Source of the DNA: Hygrocybe punicea
Taxonomy: Eukaryota > Basidiomycota > Agaricomycetes > Agaricales > Hygrophoraceae
Length of the DNA stretch: 64,000 nucleotides
Direction: 5' to 3'
Assembly (NCBI GenBank): GCA_963556145.1
Contig: OY744473.1
Span: 3,348,001 to 3,412,000, forward strand
Both the position numbers and the translations under genes were made by a program. This document shows, in pieces, positions 54,183-64,000 of this stretch (position 1 is the stretch's first letter; every line of letters starts with the position of its first letter). Below the pieces are notes generated by a model. The model was not told the DNA's origin, made no database searches, and saw only the letters and a program-made list of their open reading frames with translations.

Positions 54183-55183
54183 CTAAAGAAAAATGAGCAT
54201 CTTGGTCAGGAGGCCATCAAGGAAATAGTCGAGCGACTGACTCTTTGGGGGATCAGACTCCTTCGACTTGCCAACCTTCACACATTTTGCCTGCAACCTC
54301 ACCCCTAGTCTGCTGACCCCATCCCAGAAACAGCCCTTCCGATCATCAAGGCACTTGCGACATTTCACATCGAACTCGCCGTACTTGCATGGCGGGTTCA
54401 TTTTGAAAGCTTTGCAGCAATTGCACTGTGAATCTGAGTTAGCAACATGGCACAAGAGAAATTGTGATCACTTACTTTGCTGTGGACAGTGAGAAGCCTG
54501 ATGGGCTCATTGTTGTCACTATCATGTTCCTTTCACTTGTTATTTGGTTTCCTATCCAATGAATCGTCCTTGTCTTTGCCATCCTCCTTGTCAACCAGAT
54601 TCAAAAGTGCATCAAGCGCCTCCTTGAGTTGTTTCGCATTGATTTGCTTGTTTTCAAACTTGCAATAGAGGTTAACTTGGTCAAGCTTTATCTTGTCGAC
54701 TCGATCAGCCTCAACCCACACCTTGATGGCTGCTACTTCCTCAGAGAGATGCCATTGATCAGCCTCGCGACATAGTCATTCCACCTCTTCCACACCAGTC
54801 ACTCCTCTTCCTCAACCTTCCTCTTTGCAGCCTCGCATTCTTCGACTGCTTTTGATAGAGTTGGCATCAGGATCGAGCTGCCCCAACTCACCCAGCCTTC
54901 CTCAGACACCTCATCTAATACCCCACGAGCATCCTTGACCCACTTACTGACCACCAGATCGGCCTCTTCACCCCAAGTCTCAGTAACATCGCGGTATTGC
55001 TTCTAGACTGACAGAGTGTGTAGTGCGGACCTGAAGAGCAAAAGAACTTATGATAGCCTTGACAAATTTTGGCCCCCAGCCCTCAAGCTCAGGCTTCTCC
55101 ATGAATGATTCCCTTGGCATCAAATTGATGAGGCCCACAATCATGTCCTTGAAGGCAGTGCAGACATTGATGGTCAAAGACAT
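54183..55183 (-). pseudogene. Cysteine-cluster protein of unknown function, decayed
   Basis: Exon 1 begins at ATG 55183 (MSLTINVCTAFKDMIVGLIN) and ends at LQ before a GTCCGC donor. Exon 2 (QYRDVTETWGEEADLVV..) carries a TGA at 54799-54801 and a frameshift near 54735. It continues with a Lys/Asp-rich helix (LKEALDALLNLVDKEDGKDK). After an intron, the last exon has CNCCKAFKMNPPC..CRKCLDDRKGC, a CX2-type cysteine cluster recalling Zn2Cys6-like modules. The layout (helical N-terminus, coiled coil, then cysteine cluster) is like that of the antisense gene at 26955-28351, but I see no close sequence match. Function unknown. Confidence 0.5.
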
Positions 55184-55385
55184 TTTGCGACAGAGTGTTG
55201 GTGCGATGAAGTGGCAGCGATGGTGATGTAAAAGAAGCAGAAGAGATTCTAGAGAAGTTCTCATGACTTGCACATTATTAGAAGGTCACATGATCTGATC
55301 AGACACGGATTGACAGAGGACAGTAAAAATTTCAGTATGGGGCAAGATGATACGCACTCACCTGTGCTGACCACCGAATCAATGA

Positions 55386-57786
55386 TGTAGATGCGGGTTC
55401 AGGGTGGCTTCAGAACATATGATCCTAGCCTAGGGGTGTCAGTGTAGAAGTGACAGTGGATAATCAGTGTCAGGATAATAAATGAAGTGGAAATGGAAGT
55501 AAAAATAAAGCTGCCGTGAAAAACTGGACAAATAATAACAAACCCAGTGATGAACGGACTGAAAATGGATAAATAATGATGAACCCGACAATGCCGACAA
55601 TGTCGGGTACAGTGGGTCAGGTCAGGTCAGGTCAGAAACAATGAACAAATAATAGAACAATGATAAAGACAATGAAGTGAACTATAAAATCTAAGGGTCT
55701 ACAAAGACGAGCATCTGAAGGGATTAAAAGATGATTCTGACTGTTAGTGTTGGGGAAGTTCGGTCTCAGACCGATCCAAACCTGGTTTAGACCGAACCGA
55801 AACTGCCGGTTTCGGTTTCGGTTTGGGAATTTCTAGCGGAGACCGAACAGTTTGGTCTCGGTTTGGGAGATTTGGCCACGGTTCAAACCCAGTTCAAACT
55901 GAGTTTGAACCGAACCGATAAACATCAGCCGGTGACTCAACTCGCTCATCGCCCATCCACAATGCCTCGAACAGGCCCCGAACAAGGATCGACCACCAGG
56001 AAATGGCAGCTGGGAGTACCCAGCCGCCCAGGTAAGTGTTATTTATATTATTTATATTGGATTCTAACTACAAATACAACAGGCAACACCACCACCAACA
56101 CAACCACGACCAATGCCAACACGACGACGACCACGATGACGATGACCACAACAACAACAACAACCACAATGACCAATGGCAATGATGGCATCAATAATAC
56201 GACGGACCCTCATCCGGCATCAAATGCGCCCACAACACATGCACTGGCACGCGAACAGCACCAGGATGGCCACATCCGACGCTAACAACAACGCATCCAA
56301 GATGCACATGCACACAAACGAACGTGAACGGGGTGGAGTGGCAGTCAACGAGATGGAACAAGCAGCGTGGGGTGGTGCATCCACCCCGCTCCTTCATGGT
56401 ATGTAATTTTTATTGTTGTTTTATTGATTTTATTTGTATATAACAGAACACGGCACTACACTACCAACACCATCACCACCATGCAACACCAATGTGGCCA
56501 ATGCGGGGTCAACCCATCCGTCGCGCGTGTACAACACGCATGACGCATCGGGACACCCATGCAGAGAGGCTCATATGCCACCACCACCATGCATCCACCG
56601 AAAACAACCAATGCGGGTTCAACCTGCCCGTTGTCACGTGCACAACGCGTATGATGCATCGGGACACCACCACCACCTGGATACAACCGAGGTGGGCGGC
56701 CCACCCGAACGTGGCGCCATACCACCACCACCACCACCACCACCGTGAAACGCAAATGCGGCCAACGCGGGGTTAACCTGCCCATCGGGTTTAATCCGGC
56801 CACCAGGTTTAACACACCCGCTGTCGCATGTACAAGGCGGAGCACCCCAGCACCCCAATCCCACCTTGCAAACGAGCTGGCCACGTCAATTGACATGTGC
56901 GGCACCGTTGCGAGGTCAGAATGACGCAGGTGGGCTGACCACCAACGGTTCACGGTTCAGACCGCGTCTGGACTGAAACCAAACCGATGTAAACCGTTTA
57001 CATCGGTTCTGGTTTCGGTTTGGGATTTTTTCACAGGAACCGAACCGTTCGGTTTCGGTTTGGGGCAAAAAGGCCCAAAACTGGACCGAACCGAACTTCC
57101 CCATCACTACTGACTGTAAGGAAATGGGGACTAAGGGTATCTCTTTTTGTACGGTTGTTGGGGACCGTTTTTATAGTACATGATGGGTAGTCTACTTTCA
57201 GTCATGTCTATTTCAGCCGATGGTAAACTACAAAGAAAAGTTGGAAAGGGGATGAGAAGAGGGTGTTGCAATGCGACAAAGACAGGAAAATGGAGGGGAA
57301 AGCAAATATCCACAAAAAAGATGTAAAATGTCCTACATATCTCCAAAAGGATGAGGGGATGGGTATATAAGGCAAGTCCAAAGTCAGGAATCGAGTCCGA
57401 TGAGATCCGTCTCCTATAATTGGAACTCCGGGGCTTATGAGGCTGCCAGATTTGGTCCAAAAGTGGCCATGACAAAGCGGCATACATTGGAGTGGATCCG
57501 GGGGACCTCGTGGAATCGGGGACAGAATCACTCGGAAAGGTCAAGGTGGATGGGATAGCTGGATCGACTAAGACAGGAATCACTACCTAAGGGAACCCAA
57601 CCATGGGACCTGGGTCACATGACAGCCCAGGCACCACTACTACAACATCGGGTCACATTAGGTCACATCACGTCATGTCACATCGGGTTATGTCGGGTTG
57701 GAATGGGAGTTGTTTGGACGCGTCGGGTTTGTCCGGATTCATGAGATATTGATAATACAGACTCAGAGGGACGTTGAGTCTCTACA
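55386..57786 (-). mobile_element. Solo LTR with a nested hAT-type MITE
   Basis: Read on the minus strand it begins TGTAGAGACTCAACG (57786) and ends CATCTACA (55386), flanked by the 4-bp repeat ATGA (55382-55385 and 57787-57790). It matches the solo LTR at 2255-3103 throughout, including TACTATAAAAACGG near 57165-57180. The MITE 55745-57109 splits it. Confidence 0.88.
55745..57109. mobile_element. hAT-type MITE, CTGACTGT duplication, in the solo LTR
   Basis: Ends TAGTGTTGGGGAAGTTCGG and (complement) TAGTGATGGGGAAGTTCGG are flanked by CTGACTGT at 55737-55744 and 57110-57117. The arms repeat CGGTTTCGGTTTGG, as in the MITE at 12260. The interior has ACC/ACA trinucleotide runs giving Thr/Asn-rich frames, and two intron-like segments (56031-56081 and 56400-56445) that hint at a degraded gene. 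Confidence 0.9.
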
Positions 57787-59330
57787 ATGAATCAAACAGG
57801 TTCTAGCTATCCTTCGAAACAAGCCTGACATGTTGCAACTTCATGATGGCTCACGACCACTTGTATGTATGACCTCTCGATCATATCGCGATCATCTCCA
57901 ACGAAGTCGTGGACCAAGATAGAAAAACCCCCGAATCAGATTGAGCCCTGGACTCTGGCATAATTGTTCCCCTTTCATACAGCAATGCCCCATTTCATCT
58001 TAGATAGACTAACTCATTTAGAACACCTATTCCCTTTCTCTCACCAGACTCCTTTGTTCTTCCTTTGTTACAAGACCATCTTCATCCTCCTTTCAGCACC
58101 CTTTTTGGCTACATTTTCATGTGATTCATACATATTCCTTTCTTTTGACCCCTATTAGAGTAAGTTTCTTTCTTTCCATGACTTTTTACTTCGCCTCTGA
58201 TCTCCAACCATTGTCATATAAAATAGCTATGTAGATTACGCTTAACCACAGCACTAGAGCACATCGTTCCCATTTTCCCACTTCATTATATCTCTCTTGA
58301 AAATCATTATGACATTACTTTCTTCAAGTTTGTCCATCGCTGACTTAAGTTCACTACCTCAATCCTCTATCATCGTCGCAACTTTATTATAATAATTGCT
58401 AAGTTGCACTATCGATTGCAATCATCACAAGACCCATAGAAGCTAATTACCTCACTTACTCGCAATCATACCAGTTGTAGAGTGTTGTTTTAGTGCACAG
58501 CACCTTGACTTGCATATCAGCAGATATAGGTCCATTCTTCTAGGGCCAACATTTTCCCAGGCCCAAAAGCAACAGTTGTCTCACATTTGGCAGGGATTTA
58601 GAAGGGAGCCAACAAATTGTCTTCAAAATCACTGTCTATGGCTAAGCTACCTGCTATTTCGAAGACAAAGGCAGTCTTAGGCAGACACCCCAGTTGTGAC
58701 TGATAAGAAACCCCAAGGAAAGAAGATGCACCCTAATCCAAAGTCCACAACAGCTAGGTATGCTTTATTATAAACACCTACGAAGGACACTGATATTATC
58801 TTTGGCCTTTTTAGGAACCTCTATGCTATCAACTACATAAAAGACCACCTGCATACAACCACCACCAAGTTTACTGCCATCTGGGATATACTGGACAAGG
58901 AAATGAAAGACATGTGATTTGCTCAAGTCCTAGCTGATAGTCCTGTTACAGGCATATGAGAAGCTCAGCCTGTTGTGCAAGTTATTGGCCATTGGTTAGG
59001 AGGAGGTGGGTGCAACTAGCAAATGAACAGGGCAGTGGACCAGAGCAGGACTGAGAGGGGTGAGGCAGCAGGGGGAGCAGGGGAATATCCAGGTGTCAGC
59101 TGGTGACAATAGCAAGAAAACATGCTAGGTGTTGGGTTGACAGCAAAGATGTGGCCATATGGTTAGCCAAATGAAATGTGTTTAAAAAATGAAATATATT
59201 CATGATAATTCTATTTGGTAAATTCAACTCTTTGCTCCTTGCGCTGATGCTTGTAAGCCAAATTGGCTAAGGATATGTTGTTATCGGAGATTTGATAAAT
59301 TATATAATAAGAGAGCACAAAACATGCACG
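57787..59330. other. No gene recognised
   Basis: T/C-rich sequence to about 58500, then AT-rich. A short possible coding relic reads INYIKDHLHTTTTKFTAIWD (about 58825-58890), which I cannot assign. Confidence 0.4.
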
Positions 59331-60507
59331 GCACAGGGTGCACAGTAGCATACCATGTCACACAGTATCTTGAAAGTACTTGACAAGTATACTAAATATC
59401 ATTACCATAACATTCAACATGGTATTGTAACAGTATTCAGACATAAACTACAATACTTGTGCTCAAATTCATCTGAATGTATGAAGGCAAATGAGACTTA
59501 TACCTTTTCAATAACATCAAGCCTTTTGTTTCACTACTTTTACTTTATTTACAGCAAAGTACTGTATAGTTTGGATAGAATACTTGCAGCCTAAGATGAA
59601 TCAAAGTATTAAACCAGTAAGGAAGTTGGGCCACTTTTACTATTAGGATACCTTTTGAATCCTATCAAGATACAGTGTGAAATAGTATAGTACTGTTGCC
59701 ATATTGTGGATTTAAGATACTGTGTCAATACTTTTAAGATACTTTTATTATAATAAAAGTACTGAAACAGTATCTTAAAAGTATTGACACAGTATCTTAA
59801 ATCCACAATATGGCAACAGTACTATACTATTTCACACTGTATCTTGATAGGATTCAAAAGGTATCCTAATAGTAAAAGTGGCCCAACTTCCTTACTGGTT
59901 TAATACTTTGATTCATCTTAGGCTGCAAGTATTCTATCCAAACTATACAGTACTTTGCTGTAAATAAAGTAAAAGTAGTGAAACAAAAGGCTTGATGTTA
60001 TTGAAAAGGTATAAGTCTCATTTGCCTTCATACCTTCAGATAGTGTATTGCACGGGTACGGGTAAACCCGCGGGTTTTGCCACGGGTATGGGTACGGGTA
60101 GGGTACGGGTACGGATTCCTGGACCCGCCAGTTTTTTTTTAAGCCCGGGATCGTCCAAAACGGTCAAGTATTGAGCTAGATATGCTCAAAATACCTCATT
60201 GGAGTATTTTGAGCATATCTAGCTCAATACTTGACCGTTTTGGACGATCCCAGGCTTAAAATGACGGGTACAACCCGCGGGTATTGTACCCACGGGTACA
60301 ACGGGTGCGGGTACGGGTACAGCCAAAAATACCCGGGGGTTACCCGTGCAATACACTACCTTCAGATGAATTTGAGCACAAGTATTGTAGTTTATGTCTG
60401 AATACTGTTACAATACCATGTTGAATGTTATGGTAATGATATTTAGTATACTTGTCAAGTACTTTCAAGATACTGTGTGACATGGTATGCTACTGTGCAC
60501 CCTGTGC
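59331..60507. mobile_element. Large fold-back element with nested MITE
   Basis: After subtracting the MITE (60041-60358 plus one repeat), 59331-60507 is an 850-bp near-perfect palindrome centred near 59757. The ends read GCACAGGGTGCACAGTAGC inward on both sides. Reiterated AGTATCTT and AAGTAC motifs fill the arms. No clear target duplication. Non-coding. Confidence 0.85.
60041..60358. mobile_element. hAT-type MITE, CCTTCAGA duplication
   Basis: TAGTGTATTGCACGGGTA ends are flanked by CCTTCAGA (60033-60040 and 60359-60366). The arms repeat ACGGGT, and the core is a palindrome containing GTCCAAAACGGTCAAGTATT, shared with the MITEs at 12260 and 45825. Confidence 0.92.
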
Positions 60508-60831
60508 GGGAAATCACGGAGAAGAGGATACAGTCTCCACCTTTCTATCCATTCATGGAAACAGTATAATTAGCGAAACTTTTCCCCATCACCGTTGCTG
60601 TTGAGAGAAAATTGTTATCTCGGTGAAGGCCGTGATGGTATGCACAGACTCGGAGTACTATCGGAGTGCTTGTCAAGACAAGGCGGTGGAGCTGCGTGGG
60701 AAAACCGGGGCCTGCGGAATCCACTGCCCCGGGTACCCATTTCGAAAACCGTTTTTATACGGACGGTTTCACCCACTGTTACTTTCCTTTCTAGCAACAC
60801 TTTCCTTTCCGTGACTGCGATATTACTAACA

Positions 60832-62977
60832 ATGCCGCCATACCAGCCAAATCCAAGCGATGCAGGCAGCTTGGTTGAATACCCTTATCCTAGCACTGAA
60901 GAATCCTTCAGTTCTACCAAAGTTGGACACGAAGATGAACGAATGGCGAGAACACCCAGTCCGACTCCGAGCGAGTTGGAAGCTCTGAAAACTGGTGCTC
61001 TCGACTGGAAGGCACTGTCCAAGTGGAGATTCTGGATTCGTAGGGAATGGATTCGTGCGCACTTTTCATTTCTCTCGCCGAGCGTCTGTTGGTTAACCAT
61101 ATTCGGACAGTGTACTATTTCATTTTTGCTCTCGTCCTCGTCATTTCAATTCTCCTTATCATCTTCCACACGCAAATCGTTCATTGGCTCACTCCCGTAG
61201 CCAACTGGTTGCATGGGTGAGTGGAAATGTTATTGGTGACCATTTTGGCGTAGGCGGGCTTGCCGACGTCAAGTTCCATCGCGTCCATCATTGCGTCAGA
61301 AGCTAATTCTTTTGCTGACTTCCCGGTTATCCGCAATCATAGTATTCGATTTGGATGGCTTGTACCTATTGGTGTTTTATTCGTTATATCTTTTCCTCCC
61401 GTAAGTGCCCAGCGATTACCATTTTCATGTTGGACTTATCACTACTGTAAGCTCTTTGGCCACGAAATTGTTGCCGTTCTCTGCGGGTTAGTTTGGGGAC
61501 TGTGGATCGGATTCGCTATTGTTTCTGCTGGTACATTTTTAGGCGAAGTTGGCAACTTTTAGTGCGTCGAAATCTTGCCCACACAGTGGTCTCTCCTTGA
61601 TCGATGTATCAAAGTGCCTTCAAATATTGCTGTCGTGCTCGAGGCGAGAAACTGGAAAGAACAAAGATTTCTTATGCTTGTCTTGCCAAGGTCGTTCGGG
61701 ACGGTGGGTTCATAGTTGCCCTCGTAGCTCGACTGAGTGCTATACCTGGACATTGTATGTTTCCAATTCTACACCTCGTCGACCCCTTGTTCTCATTTAC
61801 GCACGCATTCGCAGTCACCACCGCTATTTTTGCGACCTGCGGCATGGGTATCATAACGTTCTCCATTGCAGCCATCCTTTCGATGCCCAAGCAATTCGTC
61901 ACCGTCTACCTCGGTGTCATCCTGGAATCTTCAGCCACTGGTGGGTTATTTCTTGTCGAGTACGGCGCATATATCTGACGTTCATTTAATCCATTTCAGG
62001 AACAAAAAGTACCAAGAGCAGGATCATCAGCGACGTGGTTGTTGCCGTGACGGTCCTTGTCACATTCGGAGCCATGTGGTGGATCCTTCACAAGATGAAC
62101 GGAGTGAAAGCCCAAGTTATTCACGACAGGCGAAAAGCTCGGTCAGCACATGACGTCGATAGATAAAAGTGTCTTTGTCACTCATGAAGCATTTCTCAGG
62201 CAATCCAAGCTCGCTCGGGCGAGTTTTGCTCCGTACCGAAATCCCGACGGCATGGACTCATCCTTTTCGGTTGGCTTCAATCCCCACGCTTCGGAATCAG
62301 ACATTCCTCTGAAATCGGGCCCTGTGTATGGTGCATATCACCAGCAATGGGACAAGGAAGGCCGGGCAGTGGGATACGCGGCTGATCCGCTATTATATGC
62401 TCCCCAACCTAAACACGCCACCGCTGCCGGGAGGATACCAATTCAAGATGGCGAAGACGGCTACTACTCTCCTGGGCCACCATACCGGCGTTCTCCCCTC
62501 CGAAATCCCTCCGACGAGTCGTGGGATACAGAACGGGGATCATACGAAAACCACAAGATGTCACCCTCCGGCATTCCACCTATGCCCATCAGCCAATTGG
62601 TCCAGGACCGGGGGTTACAGCAGTCAAGCTATATACCTCCCGGCGTCCCCCCGTCAGTAACGGTATCGCCTCCGCTCCACCAAGAGTGGCCATCACAACC
62701 GCAACCGCAGTCATATCAGCCGCGAGCAGCCGATTTGATGCCATCTTCTTCACAAGTGCGACATCCTGTGTACCAAACACCTGTAGTCGATCCCCTTCCC
62801 GAACCGAGCTATTCGCAGACCGGTCGCAGTTTAGCGCCCCGTGCGTCGGATTACCACATGCATGGAGCCGAGGGTAGCGACGAAAGCTTCCATACGGCCG
62901 TCGGGTCACATTCGAGAGTGGGAACCGAGGTGCCTTTGTCAGAACGGACGATCTCTCCCCAAAACGATTTACGGTGA
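60832..62977 (+). CDS. TVP38: TVP38/TMEM64-type Golgi membrane protein (VTT domain)
   Basis: Eight exons join in frame to 560 codons: 60832-61054, 61111-61216, 61343-61400, 61452-61561, 61615-61754, 61815-61940, 62000-62141, 62200-62977, with introns of 51-126 nt. A disordered N-terminus is followed by membrane segments (YYFIFALVLVISILLIIFHT at about residue 75; GWLVPIGVLFVISFPP; LFGHEIVAVLCGLVWGLWIG; ATCGMGIITFSIAAILSMPK; VVVAVTVLVTFGAMWWI). The conserved core includes GTFLGEVGNFYAFKY, CCRARGEKLE, ALVARLSAIPGH and KQFVTVYLGVILE, the SNARE-associated Golgi (VTT) family signature. The yeast homologue resides in the Golgi and is linked to vesicle traffic. A C-terminal Pro/Ser/Gln-rich tail of about 240 residues is much longer than in yeast. 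No stops or shifts; a TGA terminates it normally. It looks like a functional host gene at the right edge of the transposon block. Confidence 0.92.
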
Positions 62978-63414
62978 TTGGCATTAGTCAAGTTAATCAT
63001 TTGTATTGTTTTCTGGGTTGTGCACCCAGATGCATCACCGTCCCGAAAGAAGTATCTATTTCTCTTGTATCCTGTTTTCTTATGGCTTATACACTACCTT
63101 TCATGGACAAGTATATCAGCCATAGTGTGATATCATGTAGTTTGGATTCCTGTTCAAAAAAAGATACCCTATCATGTTTGCATTTTATGCGGGGCGGCGT
63201 GATTTGGTGACCCGCGGGTGCAACATGCCAGGGTAGTAAGTACCCGCCATTGTTGCTCGGAAGAGGAGAAGGGGTGGCACCTCCACGATATGAGTAGAGG
63301 TATGATTAAGAATTCCAACTTATTGCAAGATGCTTTGCATGCTTCGAGAATAGACCTGGTTAAAAGAATAGACAATTAGACGGTGAATCACGATATTGAA
63401 AGATCCACACCTTA
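62978..63414. other. Intergenic region between convergent genes
   Basis: No gene recognised. It holds the 3' ends of two convergent genes. No MITE-type inverted ends seen. Confidence 0.5.
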
Positions 63415-63989
63415 TCATCCTTGGTTGAGGGGAATAGATTTGACAAACCAGCCGACACGATGCGAAAACAAATGTTCCTGAGATTCTCCTTCCTTTCCCC
63501 AAACATCTCCCTCCTTCCACACACCTTCTCCCCGGCCTAAATCCATCCCCATTTCCTGAACCCAAAGGTGCGTTGGTCGATCGAGACGACATCCATCAAA
63601 CACTGTTTGCCAGAGAGGTGTCCAGAACCGCTGCCACCACACCACGTCCTCCCGGTCGCTCCGCACATGCTCGTAAAAGAGAAATTGCCCGCCTGGTCTC
63701 AGCACGGTATCCACGAGTGACCGTATTGTGCGTTGTGGAGACGGCACAGAGCAGAGTGTCAAGATCGAGATGAGGGTGTCTACCGAGTGGGGTTTGCCGT
63801 CTAGGCCAGAAAGGATGGATGACGTGTCTTCGGCGCCGGAAGAGAGGATGAGGAGCGTTCCAGAGGATTCCTGGAAGCCTGCTGCGTTGGCGATGGCGCG
63901 GATCCTCGAATGCATGAGGATGTTGGGTTCCAGTGCGATGTATTTGGTAACTTTTCGTGGATCCAGATAATTCACGGTGTGGCCGTGCC
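63415..63989 (-). CDS. SAM-dependent methyltransferase (METTL7-like), 5' part beyond window edge
   Basis: The last exon begins at 63989 after a TTTCAG acceptor at the window edge, with GHGHTVNYLDPRKVTKYIAL: the end of motif I (glycine-rich SAM loop) and the acidic motif II region (ALEPN). It continues with TLISILTLCSVPSPQ (motif IV), VLRPGGQFLFYEHVRS (motif post-I/V) and WQRFWTPLWQTVFDGCRLDR, ending NQG at 63415. This order and the C-D-R-H cluster at the end fit Methyltransf_11-type, METTL7-like enzymes, which transfer a methyl group from S-adenosylmethionine; the substrate is unknown. Undamaged, so likely a host gene convergent with TVP38. Confidence 0.85.
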
Positions 63990-64000
63990 CTGAAATAACG

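Noticed and set aside
5961..54801. TGA recoding (selenocysteine or reassigned stop)
   Set aside because: The undamaged host gene TVP38 ends in TGA, the stops sit in transposon relics of unrelated families, and the expected residue is Arg, which fits CpG decay better.
55863..56748. Thr/Asn-rich frames in the MITE at 55745-57109
   Set aside because: They arise from ACC/ACA trinucleotide runs. Intron-like segments were noted, but I could not build a convincing gene.
44830..60507. CRISPR-like arrays or bacterial origin
   Set aside because: The repeats are palindromic MITEs with target duplications, and the genes contain spliceosomal introns; no spacer-repeat periodicity.

Overview
The window looks like a transposon-packed stretch of a basidiomycete genome, most likely an Agaricomycete. 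Genes have several short GT-AG introns (about 48-60 nt). The recognisable transposase families (Plavaka, CACTA/tnp2, PIF/Harbinger, Tc1/mariner, an rve-integrase element, Ty3/Gypsy) are the set typical of mushroom-forming fungi. About 59 kb of nested and decaying mobile DNA lies between apparently ordinary genes: one at the left edge (<1-972, minus) and two at the right edge (TVP38-like protein 60832-62977, plus; methyltransferase from 63415 to beyond the edge, minus).

Left part (1-18 kb): an edge gene with a dsRNA-binding-like domain; a Tc1-type MITE (1173-1889); a solo LTR (2255-3103); a decayed MYB-like/transposase gene pair that looks like a PIF/Harbinger element (5571-9433), split by a second solo LTR; a repeat-family pseudogene (9823-12154); and a Plavaka transposase pseudogene (13617-17301) with hAT-type MITEs in its upstream region and coding sequence.

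Middle (18.1-38.5 kb): a CACTA element (18112-36699, 3-bp ATT duplication, CACTG termini) carries a 615-codon gene of unknown function, a convergent tnp2 transposase gene and a small third gene. A 10.3-kb Ty3/Gypsy element (18992-29308) sits in an exon of the 615-codon gene. The Ty3 element carries a spliced gene on the opposite strand between pol and its 3' LTR, encoding a Zn2Cys6-like, coiled-coil protein. To the right is a 1.5-kb element with hAT-type ends (36970-38471) whose only gene encodes a zinc-binding-type protein.

Right part (38.7-60.5 kb): an intact 255-aa gene; a Tc1/mariner element (39876-53247) whose left terminal repeat was split by a 10.3-kb element (39908-50218) encoding an rve-type integrase, with 30-bp inverted ends and a 6-bp target duplication; fold-back elements; a cysteine-cluster pseudogene; a third solo LTR with a nested hAT-type MITE; and a fold-back element with another nested MITE.

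Two themes run through the window. Nearly all recognisable in-frame stops in the TE genes are TGA where the family or context expects CGA (Arg), which points to CpG C-to-T decay. Several hAT-type MITEs with different ends share one central palindromic module. All coordinates and splice sites were read by eye; family assignments rest on remembered family motifs and no search was run.
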